From S009-33 sp041694255 (GTDB taxonomy: Bacteria; Patescibacteriota; Gracilibacteria; Absconditabacterales; Absconditicoccaceae), in NCBI GenBank assembly GCA_041694255.1, contig JASMTN010000011.1:1-64000 (forward strand): a DNA stretch of 64,000 bases, given 5' to 3'. Position numbers and translations under genes: made by a program. The notes beneath the pieces are model-generated. The model was not told where the DNA came from. It was given only the letters and a program-made list of their open reading frames with translations, and ran no database searches. Position 1 is the first letter of the stretch, and each line of letters begins with the position of its first letter. Positions 1 through 12,368 of the stretch are shown in pieces.

Positions 1-1
1 T

Positions 2-574
2 TTGAACTTGAAAAATGATAAGATGTCAAAGTCTAAGTGAAATGTAATAACACTAGATACTATCAAAGAAAAATGAATTGATCCTTTAAAATTTAAATAT
101 TTTATATACCTTGCACATTATAGAAATATACAGGATTTTTCTTTTGAAGACTTGGAAGCTGTTTGAAAACATTATGATAAGATAGTTGAAAAACTTACAA
201 ACTATGATTTAGATAACATACAAGATATTGATATAAAAGACTTAGAAAATGAGGAACTTATAGATTATCTACTTGATGATTTAGATACTGTAAAGCTTCT
301 TGCTTGAATAAATAAAAAACTTTCTTGAGAGCTTAAAGAGAAAGATTTGAGTTTATTAAAATTTATAGATGAAAAGATATTAAAACTTGACCTGTTTAAA
401 AAAGCAAATACAAAAGAAATTATCCCAGAAGATATAAAAAAACTAGCTAATGAAAGACTTCAAGCAAAGAAAGAAAAGAACTTTGAATTGGCTGATGAAC
501 TTAGAGATGAAATACAATCAAAATGATTTAAGATACTTGATATGAAAGAGTGATTTAAACTTATAACAAAATAA
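2..574 (+). CDS. cysS: Cysteinyl-tRNA synthetase, C-terminal part (5' end outside window)
   Basis: Class I aminoacyl-tRNA synthetase that charges tRNA-Cys. The frame is open from base 2 and begins just before the KMSKS catalytic loop, seen as DKMSKSKGNVITL. It continues through RNIQDF-type helices into the helical tRNA-binding C-terminus rich in Lys and Glu, ending in TAA. In-frame TGA codons are read as Gly, for example LSGEL. The KMSKSKGN form and the DP.KFKYFIL-type segment after it are typical of CysRS. The next gene, rlmE, starts one base after the stop, so the two are probably co-transcribed. The HIGH motif and zinc ligands lie upstream of the window and cannot be checked. Confidence 0.88.
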
Positions 575-575
575 A

Positions 576-1166
576 ATGTTTGATCCACAAGATTTTTATT
601 TTAAAAAGGCAAAAAAACAAGGTTATAAAGCAAGAAGTATTTTTAAATTAGAAGAGATAGATAATAAATTTAAAATATTTTGAAAAAAAAGAACAAATAA
701 AATCTTAGATATAGGTTGTTCTCCTTGAAGTTGGTTACAGTATCTTGATAAAGTAAGTTGAAATAATAGTAAGATAATATGAGTTGATATAAAACAAACT
801 ATTTTAAACTTACCAAATGTTACAACCTATGTGCAAGATGCAACAGATCTTAATAAAATGGATGAAATATTATCTTCGCATAATATAAAAGAACTTGATA
901 TAATAACTTCTGATATGGCACCTGATACTATGTGATTTAAAGATATAGATGCAATAAGAAGTTTAGAACTTGTAAAGACAACTTTCCCTATATATGAAAA
1001 GTTTTTAAAGAAGGATTGAGTTTTTATTATAAAAATATTTATGGGTCCTTGATTTGATGAATTTATAAAAAACCTTAGAAATATATATTGATGAAAATCT
1101 ATAAAAACTTTCAAACCTCAATCTGTAAGAAAAGCTTCAAAAGAAATATATGTTATAAAAGTATAA
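576..1166 (+). CDS. rlmE: 23S rRNA (uridine-2'-O)-methyltransferase RlmE/FtsJ
   Basis: Methylates the 2'-OH of the conserved uridine in the 23S A-loop using SAM. It is 196 aa, the normal size. The SAM motif DIGCSPGSW is near residue 50 and the SDMAPD motif near residue 110. The K-D-K-E catalytic tetrad is all present: K in ARSIFKLEE, D in SDMAP, K in FIIKIF, and E in ASKEIYV at the C-terminus. The ATG follows the cysS stop by one base, implying coupled translation. Several glycines of the SAM fold are TGA codons. Confidence 0.92.
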
Positions 1167-1183
1167 ATTTATTATTAAATAAC

Positions 1184-1219
1184 AAAAAACTCAGACATTT
1201 TATTGCCTGAGTCATTTTT
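1184..1219. terminator. Bidirectional terminator between rlmE and the DsbA-like lipoprotein gene
   Basis: The stem ACTCAG/CTGAGT (1189-1194 with 1207-1212) is flanked by an A-run on the left and a T-run on the right. It lies between two convergent genes and can serve both. Confidence 0.75.
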
Positions 1220-1231
1220 ATATAATAATTA

Positions 1232-2692
1232 TTATTCACAAGTTCAAGCTGGAGCTGCTGCTCAGTTTTGTGTCCAACCCCACATTGGGTCATAAGCTTG
1301 ATTTGAAATTTGTCTATCACATTCAGCTGGTTCTTCACTAAATGCATCACATATTGCATTCAAATAACTTTGTGGACTTCTTGAAGCAGGTTGTGTTTTA
1401 ACTCAATTTAGTACAAATGTAGGTGAACCTTGAACTCCATATTCTGCGTTTTCATCAGTATGAACATTATATTGAGGATAAGTTCAATTTCTCCAAGATG
1501 ACTTATCTTCATATAGTTCTGTTATATTATATTCTTCATCTAAGTTTTCTATACAAGTATTTGCTTTTTCCATATCTATAGAAACCTCTTCTACACAAGA
1601 TGAACTATCTCATTCTTTTAAGAAACAAGTCATATAATCATGAAACTTATCTTCTTGTTCTTCTTGTATACAGTATTGAAGATTATTTTCATCTATTTCT
1701 TTTTTATCATGCATTATATAATCTACAAATTTAACATTGAAATCAATTTTATCTCAAAGTAAATCTGACACTGGAAGCATTCACTTTAAAGCTTGAGTAC
1801 CATAAGGACAGTAAGACATTACAAATAAATCAACTTCTGGAACTTCTTTTTTGTTACAAGCTAGTACATTACTACAGCTAGGGCTAGCATTACAATCAGT
1901 TGCACAAGCCTCTACTAGCGGATCATATTGAAAATCTGGTATATCTAATTGTTTTGTATATCAATTTATATCCACATCTTTTATCATATTTGCCATATTT
2001 TCCATATAATCTTTGTTTTCATTATATAAGAAAGTAGGAAGAGTTTGTCATTCTGGTAGTTTATTATAAAGTTCTTTTCATTCTTGTGTTGCATAATCTA
2101 TCATATTTAGACTATATCACATAAGCATATTATTAAGTACAGATTCATTACAGTATTGTTCACTACAGTTTGAAGATGTTAGTACATCCATAGAAAGACA
2201 AGTTGGATCTTGAGCATCAGCTGAACCATCATTATTGTTATCTTGTCCATCATTACACATATTTTCTTCACCTGGTATCCAACCATAAAGAGCTACATAA
2301 TAATTACCATCTTGTTGTACTGCTTGTTGCTGTATCCCTTGAGCTTGTTGTCAAAAAGCATCTATCTTATTTTCTGGTATTACAAGTGCAGGAGACACTC
2401 AAACTATATTTTTAATAGTATTTGAACTAGATTCATTTAAGTATTCTATATTTAAAGTTTCATTTTGAAGTATTTGTCAAAATTGTTGTTCCCATGTTTG
2501 GCTTTGACATTGTTGCACTCAAGCATCTTCACAGTTTTTATCTATATACAAAGTTATTCAACTTGAATTCAGATTTTCTTGTTCAACATTGCTTGTAGTT
2601 TGATTATTTTCTTGATTATTCACATTACATCAAGATATTAAAAAGCTTCAAACAATTGTTCATAAAATGATTAAATAATTTTTATTTATCAT
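1232..2692 (-). CDS. Lipoprotein with C-terminal DsbA/thioredoxin-like domain
   Basis: 486 aa. The N-terminus is a lipoprotein signal ending in the lipobox LISGC near residue 22, where the G before Cys is a TGA codon. The middle contains a Ca-binding-like loop DGQDNNNDGSAD. The C-terminal part, from about residue 270, reads VDLFVMSYCPYGTQA, a thioredoxin-fold active-site region with a CPYG motif instead of CPYC. It continues with further Cys residues and the cis-Pro region GSPTFVLNG. This resembles DsbA-like domains near vitamin K epoxide reductase systems. The likely role is extracytoplasmic thiol redox chemistry or folding of secreted Cys-containing proteins. The function of the first half is unknown. 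Confidence 0.72.
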
Positions 2693-2793
2693 AGATATTA
2701 TTTAAATTGTAAAAGTGATTTGAATATTAATTAAATTAGATTATAAAACAATATAAATAAAATATATTAAACTTTACATTTATAAAAAAAATT

Positions 2794-3828
2794 ATGAAAA
2801 AATATTTTAAATATGTTACATTCTTTATTATAATTAATACTTCTGTATTTTTTTATTTTTATAGTGATTATAAAAGCTTTAAAACTACAGAATTTAACAT
2901 AGATACTATAGATATAGAAAGTGGAGATAGTTGAAAAAAAGTTATCAATAAACTGTGTAATAAAATAGATAATTGTTTAAATTTGAGTTTATATGCTAGA
3001 TTTAATGATATATCTGATATTAAAAAATGAGTATATTCTTTTTCTTGAACAACTATAACTTGAATATTTGAACAATTTGCAAAATGACCTCCTATAAGCT
3101 ATGTAAAATATACTATAATACCTTGAGATACAAAATTTGATATAAAAGCAAAACTTGAAAAAACTTCTTCAAAAGCCATAGCAGATAAGTTTTTAAAATT
3201 AATAGATGATAAAGATTTTATAGCTAAACTTGATTATGACTTTTTAAATGATTTTCCTAAAATAGATAGTTTGGAAGGTTTTTTATATCCTGATACTTAC
3301 TATTTTAAACCTTCTGATCTTAAATCTATAATGTTTCCAGAGCTTTTAATAAAAACTGCACTTAAAAATTTTCAAAAAAAATGGAAGAGTATAGACTGTA
3401 ATAAAAACTGTAATCCTTATGATCTAACTAATTATGAAAACCTTATAATAGCAAGTATAATAGAAAAAGAATCTATACATAGTAAAAATAAACCTTTGAT
3501 AGCAGATGTGCTTATAAAAAGATATAAGAATAACTGGAAGATAGGTGCAGATTGGACTTTATGTTATGGCTTGAAAATTCCTTCTTTTGAATGTAAAAAC
3601 TATCTTTACAATAGATATCTAAATGATACTTCTAATAAGTATAATACAAGAGCATTAGTTTGAATGCCTCCAACTCCTATTTGATCTCCTAGTTTAGATA
3701 CTATACAATCTACATTATTTTTAGAACAAAATAGTTATTGGTATTATCTTCATGATACAACTTGAACAATACATTTTTGAAAAAACTTACAAGAACATAA
3801 TTATTATAAAAATAAATATTTAAGATAA
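2794..3828 (+). CDS. mltG: Endolytic murein transglycosylase MltG
   Basis: 344-aa membrane-anchored lytic transglycosylase that cuts nascent glycan strands. One N-terminal TM helix (about residues 5-23) is followed by a LysM-like segment. The YceG/MltG domain carries EGFLYPDTY, ASIIEKES with the catalytic Glu, NTRALVGMPPTPIGSP, and a C-terminal HDTTGTIHFGKNLQEHN. All family signatures are intact. Several glycines, including those in VGMPPTPIG, are TGA codons. The gene is divergent from the lipoprotein gene and upstream of aspS. Confidence 0.9.
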
Positions 3829-3916
3829 GGTTATTAATTTTTTAAAATACATTGAAAATACTTTTAAATTCCTTATTAATATAGGATATATTTTTATTAT
3901 ATAATTTTTTAAATTG

Positions 3917-5737
3917 ATGTTAAGAACACATACTTGTTGAGAATTGAAAAAAGAAAATATAGGAGAAAAAGTTACTTTAACTTGATGGTCAAGACATAGA
4001 AGAGATCATGGTTGAATAATATTTATAGACCTATCTGATAGATATGGTGTAAGTCAGGTTGTTTTTGATCCAGAACATAATAAAAAAGTACATACTATAG
4101 CAGATAAAGTAAGATCTGAATATGTACTACAAGTAACTTGAACTGTAAGACATAGACCAGAAGGGCAAACAAATGAAAAACTTATTACTTGAGAGATAGA
4201 AATTATAATAGATGAGATAAATATACTTTCTGAAAGTAAAGTTCTTCCTTTTGAGGTAGATGAATTTCATATAGATGCTTGAGAAGAAGTAAGATATAAA
4301 CATAGATATTTAGATCTAAGAAGAAAAAATGTACTAGATAATATGGTCTTTAGAAGTAAATTGTTAACTTTTACAAGAAATTGGTTTACACAAAAAGACT
4401 TTCTAGATGTTCAAACTCCTATACTTGCAAATTCTTCACCAGAGTGAGCAAGAGATTTTCTTGTGCCTTCAAGACTTAATCCTTGAAATTTCTATGCTTT
4501 ACCACAAGCTCCTCAACAGTATAAACAACTTTTGATGGTATGAGGTATAGATAAGTACTTTCAAATAGCTCCTTGTTTTAGAGATGAAGATCCTAGAGCT
4601 GATAGACATGCTTGAGATTTTTATCAAATAGATTGTGAGATGAGTTTTGTTGAACAAGATGATGTGTTTGATGTAGTTGAAGATTATCTTGTAGATGCAG
4701 TAAAAGACCTTTCTGATAAAACTATAATAAAAGAAAGTGAATGAGCTGACAAACTAAGAGAAAATTGAAAATTCTTTATACTAAGCTATGAAGAGGCTAT
4801 GGAAAAGTATGGTTCTGATAAACCTGATCTTAGATACGGACTTAATATGGTTGATGTACTTGATATATTTGCTAAAAGTACGAATGAAATATTTGCAAAA
4901 ATAGCTCAAGATCCTAAAAATAATAGAATAAAAGCTTTAAAAGTACCAAATTGAGATAATGAATTTTCAAAAACCCAAATGAAAAATTTTGAAAAATATG
5001 TTAGACAATATGGTGCAGGTGGTTTATGATATTTTCAAATGAAAGAAGATTGATTAAAATGACCTTTAAATAAGTTCTTTACAGAAGATGATTTGAATGA
5101 AATAATTAAAAGAACAGACCTTAAAGTATGAGATGTTGTATTTTTCTGAGCTTGAAAAAAAGAAGTTGTATATAATTATATGTGAAGATTTAGAAATTAT
5201 CTAGCAGAGCTTTTAGAACTTGAAGATAATAGTAAATTAGCTTTTACTTGGATAGTTGATTTTCCTATATTTGAAAAGGATAAAACAACTTGAAAGATAG
5301 ATTTTGAACATAATCCTTTTTCTATGCCTCAATGAGGTTTGAAAGATTTGGAAAAAGAATGAAATGACTTACTTGATGTAAAATGATTCCAATATGATCT
5401 TTCTTGTAATGGTTATGAGATACTTTCATGAGCTATAAGAAATCATGATGTAAAAGCATTAGTAAAAGCATTTGAAAAAGTTTGAAGAACTGAACAAGAA
5501 GTTAAAGATAAATTTGGTGCTATGTATGAAGCTTTTTCTTATGGTGTACCTCCACATGGTGGTTTTGCAATAGGTATGGATAGACTTATGATGATACTTA
5601 AAGATGAAACAAATGTAAGAGAAGTATATGCTTTTCCTAAAACAGGTAAAGGTCAAGATATTATGATGAATTCTCCTTCAAAAGTTGATGATAATCAAAT
5701 AGAAGAATTATGAATAGAAATAAAAGAAGATGAGTAA
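3917..5737 (+). CDS. aspS: Aspartyl-tRNA synthetase, bacterial type
   Basis: 606 aa, the expected length of a bacterial AspRS with a GAD insertion. The N-terminal OB-fold anticodon-binding domain is GGIIFIDLSDRYG. Class II motif 2 is seen in CFRDEDPRADRHAGDFYQID, and motif 3 at the C-terminus in GVPPHGGFAIGMDRL. It charges tRNA-Asp, or Asp/Asn if the organism uses transamidation, which cannot be decided here. The start ATG at 3917 is the only in-frame one before the OB fold. The following VWA gene starts 32 bp downstream. Confidence 0.95.
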
Positions 5738-5769
5738 AAAATTAAACTTTAAACTTATAACTATTATGT

Positions 5770-6735
5770 ATGACTTACAATAGCTTTTGATTTATAGTTC
5801 TTTGAATTTTTATTGTACTATTTATTGCAAGTTTTTTTGTAAGAAAATATAAGATTTATAATATAATATTGCCTTATAAGGGCAATTTTTTGGTTTTGGA
5901 TTTACTTTGAAAGTTGTTGGTTTCACTTATATTTTTTATAATAGTTTTGATTCCTTTTAATATATGAATATATCAATGAACAAAGATCAAAAAAGTACCA
6001 ACTTTAAATATTCAAGTACTTTTTGATGTATCTTTGTCTATGACAGCAAAAGATTTTAAGCCTGATAGATTTCATACTGCAAAGGATTCACTTGTAAATT
6101 TTATAAATAGTTTAGATACAAATTATAATATCTGACTTATATGATTTTCTTGAAAGCCTTTTGTTTATATGCCAATAACTGACAACCAAAAAGCACTTAC
6201 TCACAAGATCTCAACTATGAGTATGGCAGATTTTCCTCCTACTTTGGATTTTGTGTGAACTGCAATATGAGATGCTATCTTACTTTGAAAAAAACAACTT
6301 TTAAACTATACACAAGATAATCAAAAACCTTGAGTTATAGTGCTTATTACAGATTGAGATTCTAATAAGTGAACTGATCCTTTAAAAGCAATAGAATATG
6401 AAGAAGATATACCTATTTTTGTATGAGCTATATGAAAAGGTGATACTTTTATAGTAGGGCAGGATAGATACTGAAATGATGTGCCAACTTCTATAGATAC
6501 AACTACTTTAAAGCAAATAGCAGATGAAACTTGATGAGAATTTAAAAAGTTACAAGAAAAGGAAGATTTTTTAGAAATACTTTCTAGTCTTTATTCTTAT
6601 ATTAAAGAGTATGAAAAGATAGAAAAAATACAAGAGTATACTTATATTAATTTTTATCTAAAAATCATTTTAATATTTTTGCTTTTAGCTTATATAATAT
6701 TTTTTATAAATTTTAATATAAAAAAAAGAGACTAA
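5770..6735 (+). CDS. VWA-domain membrane protein, BatA-like
   Basis: 321 aa. TM helices at about residues 5-20 and 50-70 and a third at the C-terminus (about 290-312) bracket a von Willebrand A domain. The MIDAS motif is intact: FDVSLSM (DxSxS), a Thr in the GTAIG loop, and ITDGDSN. This is the architecture of BatA/BatB proteins of the MoxR-Bat systems, thought to aid envelope protein assembly. No MoxR ATPase is adjacent. The start at 5770 was chosen because an overlapping ATG at 5766 runs into TAG. The stop TAA lies within the stem of the downstream terminator hairpin. Confidence 0.8.
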
Positions 6736-6880
6736 GAGTATTCTCATAAGTCTCTTTAATACACAGCTAGAGGGGCTGACCAGTATTAGAATACATAAGT
6801 TTTTATATACTCTAATCCTGGTCCCCCAATAGCCGAGTATGTGGTATTACCTTTGAATAGGCTTTCATACCAACATCAAA
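6722..6880 (-). ncRNA. Candidate structured RNA (two hairpins plus terminator), family unknown
   Basis: Read on the minus strand there are three stacked structures. A small hairpin is closed by GGTAT/ATACC (6843-6871). A long imperfect hairpin spans 6761-6843, closed by CACA/TGTG, CTA/TAG, GGGG/CCCC, ACCAG/CTGGT and ATTAGA/TCTAAT. A strong terminator stem AAAGAGACT/AGTCTCTTT is followed by eight Ts. The GC content of the stem is far above the surroundings. It sits 43 bp past the stop of the minus-strand gene at 6923, so it could be an independent small RNA or a structured 3' UTR. I could not match it to SRP, 6S, RNase P or tmRNA. The exact ends are estimates. Confidence 0.45.
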
Positions 6881-6922
6881 AGCAATAATTTTATAATACA
6901 TATTTTTTTTTATTTGTCAAAT

Positions 6923-9727
6923 TTATTTTTGATTATATTCTTCTATTATTAAGCTTGCTGAACAAAGTTTACTATTATCATTATCTATGTTTCAAGTACA
7001 ATTGTATTTGCTATATATTATTTGTGATATATCTCAAGTATTATATGTTTTATCATCACTTTTTAATATTGAAGTTCTCCAAAAATTTAAATCATAAGCT
7101 TGGGCAACTATGTGTGCTCTTTTTCAAAATATTGTTTTTGAATTACTTACTTTTTTTCATCAAACTATTGTAAATTTTAAATCATTATCTTGTTCTCATC
7201 ATCATATAGTATTTTTAGAAAAAACTTTTCAGTTTATATATAATTGTTTTTTAAATCATAATTGCTCTCTTCATATAAAAACTCAAGTATCTATATCACT
7301 TTTATAAGTAAATATTGATCAATTTGTATATAAACTTGCTTGTATAGTATCTACATTGTCTTTTATATATATATTTGATTTATTTTTCCATCCATTTATA
7401 TTGTTAAAATCATATTCATTTTTGTTATTATAAGAAAATATTCTTAAGTGTCCATTATTTCATATTATATTTCATTCTATATTTATTTTACATCATAATA
7501 ATATTATTTCTTTATCATTATTATAACTTCATGATATATTTACCATTTGATTATTATCACATTTATATATTTTTTGTTTTTCCTTTAAATTATATAGTTT
7601 TATATTTATATTATTTTTTAATACTTTTATTTCTTTACCATTAGTTTGAGAAAGAATGTGTTTTTTAATTTCATTTTTCATTATATATGGTTCAATTCAA
7701 GTACTTATATAGTCTACTCATCAAAGTATTTTATTATTACTTGCTGCAACTCATACTATTTTAACATCTCATTTATTTATATATATAATAGGTGAATATT
7801 CTTTTTTAAAGAACATTTTTATTTTTTTATCTCATTTGACTCATTCTAAAATATATGAATAATATCAAGTATATATAACTCATGAAGGTGCAGTTGATCA
7901 ACTTATATATATATTATGAGTTTTTTCCTGAAAATTATTACTTTGTATACTTTTTCAATCTGTTAATTTACAATCTCAGCATCATTCTATATATCATGTA
8001 AAATTATATGAAGAGTTTTTAATATTTGATATTCATTTATCAAACTTAATATTAAAATCTTCATTTTCATTTGCATTTAATATCTTATCTTCAAAGTAAA
8101 CTCAAATAGGATTTGAAAAATGTATAGAATTTGCAATTATATTTTTATTTGAATTTGTAAAATTATAATGTCAACTATATTTTATATTATTTATATATCA
8201 ATTTAAATATGCATTATATACTGGCTTGTAACTTATTATTCATATTTTATAAGTTCAATTTGTATTTGATAATGAACTATCTCAAGTTAAAAAAAATCAT
8301 GTTTGATATCAAGCTTTAAAATCATCAATATCAAAAGATTTATCAGTATCTTTAAATTGCTTATTAAAATTTATATTATTTATAGGGTAGTTATGTTTAT
8401 CATAAAATTTTAAATCATACCACAAAATATTTTTTCAATTTGATATGTGTGACTTTGCAGTTGCTTTACTTATTGAAATATTATTAATTAATCAATCTTT
8501 ATATATTCTTTCATTATTTGTACTTGTTTTAAATCAACTTATATAATAAGTATTTGTTCATAGTTTATAACTATAATTTCAACTTACATTATAAGATAAC
8601 TCTAAATTGTCTTTATTATAGTATCAATTACTTAAATTTGGTTTTAAGTTTATTACTCAGTTATTATTTAATCAAATATTTTGTCAATTTACTATTTTGA
8701 AGTAATTTTCATTTCAATTTAAATTTATCAAAGAGTTGATATTTGAAAATACTAAATTATTAACTTTAACATTATTTTCCTCAATTTTTCAAATATTATC
8801 TTCTCAAATTAACTTTTTATTTCTTATATTGTTATCTTTTATAGTAAATTTAAAATTAAATGGGTATTTAAATTGTACACTTCATTCTTTAATAATTTCT
8901 TTTTCTCAAATTTTAATTTTAAGTCCATATTTTTTTCATCCTCATATATATGGTATTACAGTTCAAATTATTTGTCAATTATTGTTCGTAGTCAATTTTC
9001 AATTGTATTTATATCAAGGTATAGTATTTCAATTTTTTTTAATGTCTGAATTATATCAAGTTATAAATTCAATATTATCTATTTTAACATTTTTCATTAA
9101 ACTACCATTTTTATGTACTATGTTTATAATTAAAGATCATGTGTTGTATCAATTTGCAATTACTCATCAATTAAATATAGTTTGTATGTTTACATTAGAG
9201 AAAGCATTTTGTATATCAAATTTTGTTCTTGCATTGTTCCAGTTTGCAAATCATATTCACTCTATCCATGCTTGTCATGTTCAATTTGAGTTTCAGTCTT
9301 TACTATGGTAGTAGCTTCAGTTATAATTATTTTTATCTATGTAGTTTTTCCATACTTCATTGGTATTTTCTAAATCTTCCATATATCACCATCATCAAGC
9401 TCATATTTTAAAAACTCACCTTAATTTGTTGTCTGAACATATATATGATCATCTGTTATTATATTGAAAATATATTTTTCACAGTTTTTCTGTATATCAT
9501 GTTCAAACTATTGGAAAACATGGGTTTAAGTCTCATTTAGATCATGTTATATAATTTATCTCTCAAGTATTTATATATACCTTATGTGATATTCATGCTA
9601 TTTGAGTATTGAATTCTATAATATCTGTATCAGTAATTTTTGCATACTCATAATAGTTATTATCTAATGATAATCCTACTCATAAACTTAATATACTTAA
9701 TATAAATATTATTATTTTTTTAAACAT
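6923..9727 (-). CDS. Large secreted/surface protein of unknown function
   Basis: 934 aa, unrecognised. It begins with Lys residues and a hydrophobic signal peptide (about residues 4-20) without a lipobox. The rest is a long Asn-, Ile-, Tyr- and Gly-rich sequence with short beta-strand-like patches and few Cys (CGDC near residue 570), the look of an extracellular beta-rich adhesin or stalk protein. Glycine is very often TGA, so under the standard code the gene looks completely shredded. It is divergent from the secreted protein gene at 9799 with only 71 bp between them, suggesting a shared regulatory region and related roles at the surface. Confidence 0.7.
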
Positions 9728-9798
9728 AATATTGATTATAGTTATTTTTTAAATAGAATAATATTATTATTTTAATAATATAAAATATAAAGTCAATA

Positions 9799-10959
9799 AT
9801 GAAAAAAATATTTTTTTTAATTTTATCAATATTTTATATATTTTCTACTTCATTTTCAAATAATGTTGATCTCCTAACTGAAAGACTTTATTGAATTTTT
9901 TCTGATAAAAATAATGAAAATTTTAAAACTTTAAATAAACATAATATAGTAAAGTCATTTTGTGATAATGTAAGCATAAACTCTATATATGACTGATGAT
10001 TTTCTGTTAATAAAAGTTTATTTTTAAAAATTTTATGTAATAATACTTGAATAAATACCAATTATTCTACATCATATGATTTTTTATTAAAAAAAGACTC
10101 TTTAGATGTATATAAATCTCTTTCTGATAATTCAAAAAAAAATAGTAATAATTGAATATTTGGTAAATGTAAGGTAGATGTATGATATATAACTAGTACG
10201 GACTCTTTAAATAATGTTAATTTTGTTTGTGTTGCAGATAGTATATTTAATGAACTTGCAAATGATTATTTGAATATTGCCACTTACTTTGCTTATTGAG
10301 GTTTTAAAAATGATAAATGATTAAAGCAGTTTGAATCAGATTTTTTTTTATGAGATATATGTAATAATTCTTATTTAATGAGTGATAATGACAATGAAAA
10401 ATATTGTAAACATAAAGAAGCATATACTTATTTTAAAAATCTTATATCTTGATTAAACAATTGAATTAAAAATCTATATTTTATAGATGTATCTCCTGAA
10501 AATATATATACTAAAATAAAAAAAACAGAGATTAAAGATGCAAATTGAAATAACATTAAATCAACTCAATCTACTAAATATTTTTTAACAATTAAAGATA
10601 TGTTATATACTGAGCTTTATTTTTATTCTATTTTTCTAGAATTTTATGCAAGTACAATAGAGCTTGAATCAAGTTGATTACAATTAAAAACTGACTCATT
10701 TGAATCAGTTAAGAACATGGAAAGAATAAGTCAAGAAGAGGCAAATAGAGCAAGAGAAAGTGTTAATTTAGCAAAATTTAGTGTAAGTAAATCATTTACA
10801 GTTTTAAAGGATGTTTACTGGACATTGCCTTTACATATAGGTTATATGGCAATAAAAGAAGATATTAAAAAACTTATGTCTGCATTGGCAACTATATATA
10901 CACCTATAGATCAGCTAAGATATAAGCTTAAAAATGTTCAAGACAAAGATAAAAAGTAA
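9799..10959 (+). CDS. Secreted protein of unknown function
   Basis: 386 aa with a clear signal peptide (about residues 1-19, MKKIFFLILSIFYIFSTSFS). The mature part is mostly helical and contains several Cys residues, so disulfides are likely. The C-terminal 90 residues are Lys-rich and helical. No family recognised. It lies between the large surface protein gene (divergent) and htrA (same strand, 152 bp downstream). The context suggests a periplasmic or surface role. Confidence 0.7.
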
Positions 10960-10985
10960 TAGTTGCAATTAGCAAATTGCAAGAC
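10960..10985. repeat. Dispersed intergenic repeat, diverged copy
   Basis: Begins directly after the preceding stop codon. It shares AGTTGCAA and TTGCAAGACT with the other copies near 31173 and 59734. Confidence 0.4.
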
Positions 10986-11013
10986 TAAAATAAGATTTAT
11001 TTAATTATGAAAA

Positions 11014-11111
11014 AAAATGCTTGTATTTTTAATAAAATATGATTAAACTACCAAAGTATAAAATATTAATAGAAAATTAAATTATATTTTTTAAAACTTA
11101 ACAGAAAGAAA
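11014..11111 (+). promoter_or_regulatory. Leader/promoter module upstream of htrA, shared with the gene at 16794
   Basis: Contains TTGTAT (11021-11026), a 17-bp spacer and TAAACT (11044-11049), then a conserved block TTTTAAAACTTAACAGAAAG ending at the start codon. The same arrangement, with the same spacing, precedes the unrelated gene at 16794. The AGAAAGAAA before ATG probably acts as a weak ribosome-binding site. Confidence 0.55.
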
Positions 11112-12287
11112 ATGAAAAAACAAATATTGCTAACTTTATGAATAGTATTGATTGTAAATAGTATATTTTTATGATCTATATATTATTTTAATAACAATTT
11201 AAATATAATAACAAACTCTTCAAGCACTACAACTTCTTGAGAATTACTTACTCAAAATAAAGTTATAAAACAAAATAAAACTACAACTTATAATATAAGC
11301 AATGTGCAATCACAAATAATGGATACAATAGAAAATGTTAGTGATTCTATGGTAAGTATAGTTATATCTAAAGACTTAAATGTTTATTATTATTCTGATC
11401 CTTTTTCTTTAAGACCACAAGTAGAAAAAAGAACTGAAAAAGTATGATGATGAAGTGGTATTATAATTTCAAAATGATGATATGTTCTTACAAATAAGCA
11501 TGTTGTTCAAGACTTAGATGCAGAATATTCTGTAGTTACGAAAGATTGAGACATATATAAGGTTGACAAAATATGGTCAGATCCAATGATTGATATAGCA
11601 GTTTTGCATATTTTAAATGAGGATTGAACAAATGTTTATGATATGCCTTCTGCAGATATTATAGATTTTAACTCAAAGGTGAGTATATGACAGTTTGTTC
11701 TTGCTATATGAAATGCACTTTCTGAATATAATAATACTACCACACTTTGAATATTATCAGCAAAATGAAGGCAACTTGAGGAAAACAATTGATCTTTATA
11801 TATGTGACTTTATCAAACTGATGCAGCTATAAATCCTTGAAATAGTTGATGACCTTTGATTAATATAAATTGAGAGGTTATATGAGTTAATACAGCTATT
11901 ACTGCTATGTGACAATGAATAGGTTTTAGTATTCCTATAAATCAACAATTTGTTAATGCAACTTTAGAAAGTATAGAAAAAAACTGAAAGATAAAAAGAC
12001 CTTTGCTTTGAGTTCAGATAATACAATTAAATAAAACTATAGCTAAAAAATTTGAATTATCTACTTATGAATGAGTACTTGTACAAGAAATTTTAAAAAA
12101 TTCACCTGCTTTTAAATCAGGCTTAAAAAAATGAGATATAATTTTAAAGGTAGATGATATAAAAATAAATGAAAATAAACCTATAATATATACACTTTTT
12201 ACAAAAAATTTGAATGATACTGTAGATGTAACTATCAATAGAGATTGAGAGGTTTTAACAAAAGAAATTAAACTTACTGAATTTTAA
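11112..12287 (+). CDS. htrA: HtrA/DegP-type serine protease with PDZ domain
   Basis: 391-aa envelope quality-control protease. One N-terminal TM anchor (about residues 5-25) and a Ser/Thr-rich linker lead into a trypsin fold. The catalytic triad is visible: His about 129 in LTNKHVV, Asp about 161 in DIAVLH, and Ser about 244 in NPGNSGGPLI. A single PDZ domain follows (about 295-385) with EGVLVQEI and SGLKKGDIILKV. The second and third glycines of NSGGP are TGA codons, strong evidence that TGA = Gly. It is preceded by the leader module at 11014 and followed by a murein hydrolase gene. Confidence 0.93.
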
Positions 12288-12368
12288 AATATGTCAATAT
12301 ATAAAGTTTGCTAAAAGAAAATAAATTATTATACTTTAAACTATATTTACATAAAATTAAAACAAAAA

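Noticed and set aside
6722..6880. SRP RNA, tmRNA or RNase P RNA
   Set aside because: No GNAR-type apical loop or helix-8 core of SRP, no tRNA-like ends of tmRNA, and too short and without the conserved cores for RNase P.
8736..9311. 191-codon plus-strand ORF
   Set aside because: It lies antisense to the 934-aa minus-strand gene. It is a low-complexity hydrophobic translation of the reverse strand with no start context.
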